From Chloroflexota bacterium (GTDB lineage Bacteria; Chloroflexota; Anaerolineae; UBA1429): 6,799 nucleotides of DNA. Below are positions 5,205 to 6,799 of this stretch, piece by piece (within the stretch, counting starts at the first letter, position 1; the number at the start of each line of letters is the position of its first letter). The position numbers were made by a program, and so were the translations under genes. The stretch spans positions 1 to 6,799 of the forward strand of contig JAAYXX010000376.1 in assembly GCA_012515695.1 (NCBI GenBank). Reading direction: 5' to 3'. The notes beneath the pieces were generated by a model. That model saw only the letters and a program-made list of their open reading frames with translations, was not told the DNA's origin and ran no database searches.

Positions 5205-6799
5205 TCAATCCGTCGCCCGTCTGAGCACCAGCACCCAATCGGAATCATCGGGCCGGTCGGGCAGCAACATTTCGCCATCTTGCCCGGCGAACTGACCGTC
5301 CAGAGCCGTGGTTTCCCCCGTGCGCGGGTTGAACCAGCTTGCCTGATAGGGGCTGGCATCCGTCACGCGCAAGTAGGCATGGAAATCTGCTTTCAAGCCC
5401 CGGCAAAAGTACACCACGTAGGTCTTTCCCACATCGGCTTTGACCAGGGGGTCCATCATGAAATTGGAAAAGCCGTAAACGCGCACCGCGTCGGGCTGCG
5501 GTTCGAGCCGCCACCATTCGACGGACTCGTACAGTGCGCGCAAGTGCTGCATCTGCGCGCCGCCGGGCCGCTTTAGCGATTCCCACCAGGTTGTGCGCTC
5601 GCCCCACTCGTCGAACGTGCTGTCCTGTTCGTGCTGCGTGGGATACCAGAGGCCCTGCGCGCCGTAGGTATAGCCAGTGCATCCCGCCTGGATGGCGCGG
5701 TAGGCCGACCAGCGCACATCGGCGTCGGTCAGCCTGTGAATGCCCTCGTAATTGCACTCCCCTTCCACCATCGGCTTGGGTACATCCCGCTCGTACACCT
5801 TGTAATAAAACCCGGCTTCCGGATAGCTCACATGCCCGGACTGGAACATGATCAGGTCGTACCACGGCTGATCCCACGCCTGCCCCCTGTCGAGACTCGT
5901 TGGGCCAGGATGCACCGTCATGGCACGGTGATAGGGGTCCACGTCCTTGATGAACTGCCCCAGAGCCAGCATTTTGGGGATGCGCGTCTCGGGGTCGCCC
6001 AGCTTATGGTTATATTCCCCGGTAATCAGCCAGGTGACAGCGTGCGCCCCATAGCGAGCGACCACATAGCGCCAGAGGAACTGCCACTGCTCCAGGGTTA
6101 GGATGTCGCCGCCAGAGTGAAAGCACAGGCCAATCACCGGAATCAGCCCCGCCTCGTTGGCATAGTCGAAATAGGGGTCCACCTGCTGCCAGTAGGACGG
6201 ATCAATCATCTCCTGTTGCGCCAACGCGATAAAGCTCGCCTTGCCCTTGTCGGCGCCAAACACTGGCCCCTGGAATGCCCAATGTGCCACGGTGTAGCCC
6301 TGCTGCGCGCGCGTGTCCACCATCGTTTTAAAGGCCGACTCGTATTCAGGGTTAGTAGACCCCTCAAAGGGGATCTTGGCCGACGGGCAGAACCACCAGG
6401 TGTCGCCCAGCCAGAAAAAAGGCGTGCCATCGGTGTAGGTCAGGTAGCGGCCATTCTCGCTGACCCGCATAAAGCCGCCGTGCAGGTAGAGCGGGTTTTC
6501 GCCGCTGGCCGCGTCCGCCTGCAAGCTCCCCTGCTGGTTGTGCAGACCGCCGTCTGCGGGGTTGCTGCACCGGGTGACATACGACCAATTGCCTTCCAGA
6601 GTGGGGGTAAAGCGCACGCGCCACGTCTGGCCGCCATCCCAAAAGCCGGGCACGGTGAACTGGCTCCCGTCCGGGCCGGTAAAGATGACGTCCAGTTGCA
6701 CGTCGCTGGCGGGGGCGCTATACGTCGCCTCGGCGGTGAATGCGCGCTCCCATACCCGCCAGACCTGCGCCCGTTTGCGCTGCCAGGGCAAAGGCCCGG
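5205..6799 (-). CDS. DUF5060 / apiosidase-like (DUF4038) glycoside hydrolase, 5' end unresolved
   Basis: At least 528 residues are visible, numbered from a TTG at 6789-6791. Residues about 10-76 form a DUF5060 beta-sandwich (FTVPGFWDGGQTWRVRF, then EGNWSY). Residues about 103-420 match the DUF4038/apiosidase-like TIM barrel, with the opening FFWLGDTWWF (126-135). Two glutamates sit at probable catalytic positions: E259 in WLITGEYNHK and E345 in MVEGECNYEG. Residues about 430-525 resemble the putative collagen-binding C-terminal domain (YVVYFCRG, ASWFNPRTGE). The likely role is hydrolysis of a plant-type or other branched-sugar glycoside; GH140 apiosidase is the best-known relative, but the substrate is not shown. 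No signal peptide is visible. The reading frame stays open to the window edge (Gly-Pro codons before the TTG) and no ribosome site is seen. The true start probably lies just outside, and few residues are likely missing. Confidence 0.85.
   Translation of the reverse strand, partial: GPLPWQRKRAQVWRVWERAFTAEATYSAPASDVQLDVIFTGPDGSQFTVPGFWDGGQTWRVRFTPTLEGNWSYVTRCSNPADGGLHNQQGSLQADAASGENPLYLHGGFMRVSENGRYLTYTDGTPFFWLGDTWWFCPSAKIPFEGSTNPEYESAFKTMVDTRAQQGYTVAHWAFQGPVFGADKGKASFIALAQQEMIDPSYWQQVDPYFDYANEAGLIPVIGLCFHSGGDILTLEQWQFLWRYVVARYGAHAVTWLITGEYNHKLGDPETRIPKMLALGQFIKDVDPYHRAMTVHPGPTSLDRGQAWDQPWYDLIMFQSGHVSYPEAGFYYKVYERDVPKPMVEGECNYEGIHRLTDADVRWSAYRAIQAGCTGYTYGAQGLWYPTQHEQDSTFDEWGERTTWWESLKRPGGAQMQHLRALYESVEWWRLEPQPDAVRVYGFSNFMMDPLVKADVGKTYVVYFCRGLKADFHAYLRVTDASPYQASWFNPRTGETTALDGQFAGQDGEMLLPDRPDDSDWVLVLRRATD

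Overview
The window reads as a GC-rich bacterial chromosome segment (my estimate by eye is roughly 60% GC). No marker gene fixes the taxon. The gene content, with exonuclease VII next to a two-component system, a bacitracin/lantibiotic-type ABC exporter and a DUF5060/apiosidase-like glycosidase, would fit Chloroflexota or a similar free-living lineage, but that is only inference.

Layout. (1) Bases 1-499 hold the 3' end of xseA and the complete xseB, the two subunits of exonuclease VII, on the plus strand. (2) Bases 500-878 carry no convincing gene but contain many inverted repeats. These include a perfect 12-bp repeat that begins inside the xseB stop codon and encloses two mutually exclusive hairpins, followed by four more potential hairpins. 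(3) Bases 879-3204 encode an OmpR-type response regulator and a multi-pass membrane histidine kinase, one base apart. A very strong intrinsic terminator with a GCAA tetraloop follows at 3232-3270. (4) One base further on is a block of four 11-bp units (3272-3315; three good copies, one degenerate), which looks like a PhoB/OmpR-type operator. (5) Bases 3386-5116 encode an ABC ATPase with glutamate in the Q-loop position and a six-helix permease, closely linked. (6) A perfect 14-bp palindrome (5141-5174) lies in the short convergent gap. (7) Bases 5205-6799 on the minus strand encode a DUF5060 / DUF4038 (apiosidase-like) / collagen-binding-like glycoside hydrolase, whose 5' end is not resolved at the window edge.

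How the genes may work together. The kinase, regulator and exporter look like a sense-and-respond module for a membrane-active compound such as an antimicrobial peptide or a cell-wall antibiotic. The kinase would sense in or near the membrane, the regulator would bind the helically phased repeats, and the separately transcribed exporter pair would be induced. The tandem repeats are the best sequence evidence for this link. The glycosidase and exonuclease VII genes appear to be unrelated neighbours.
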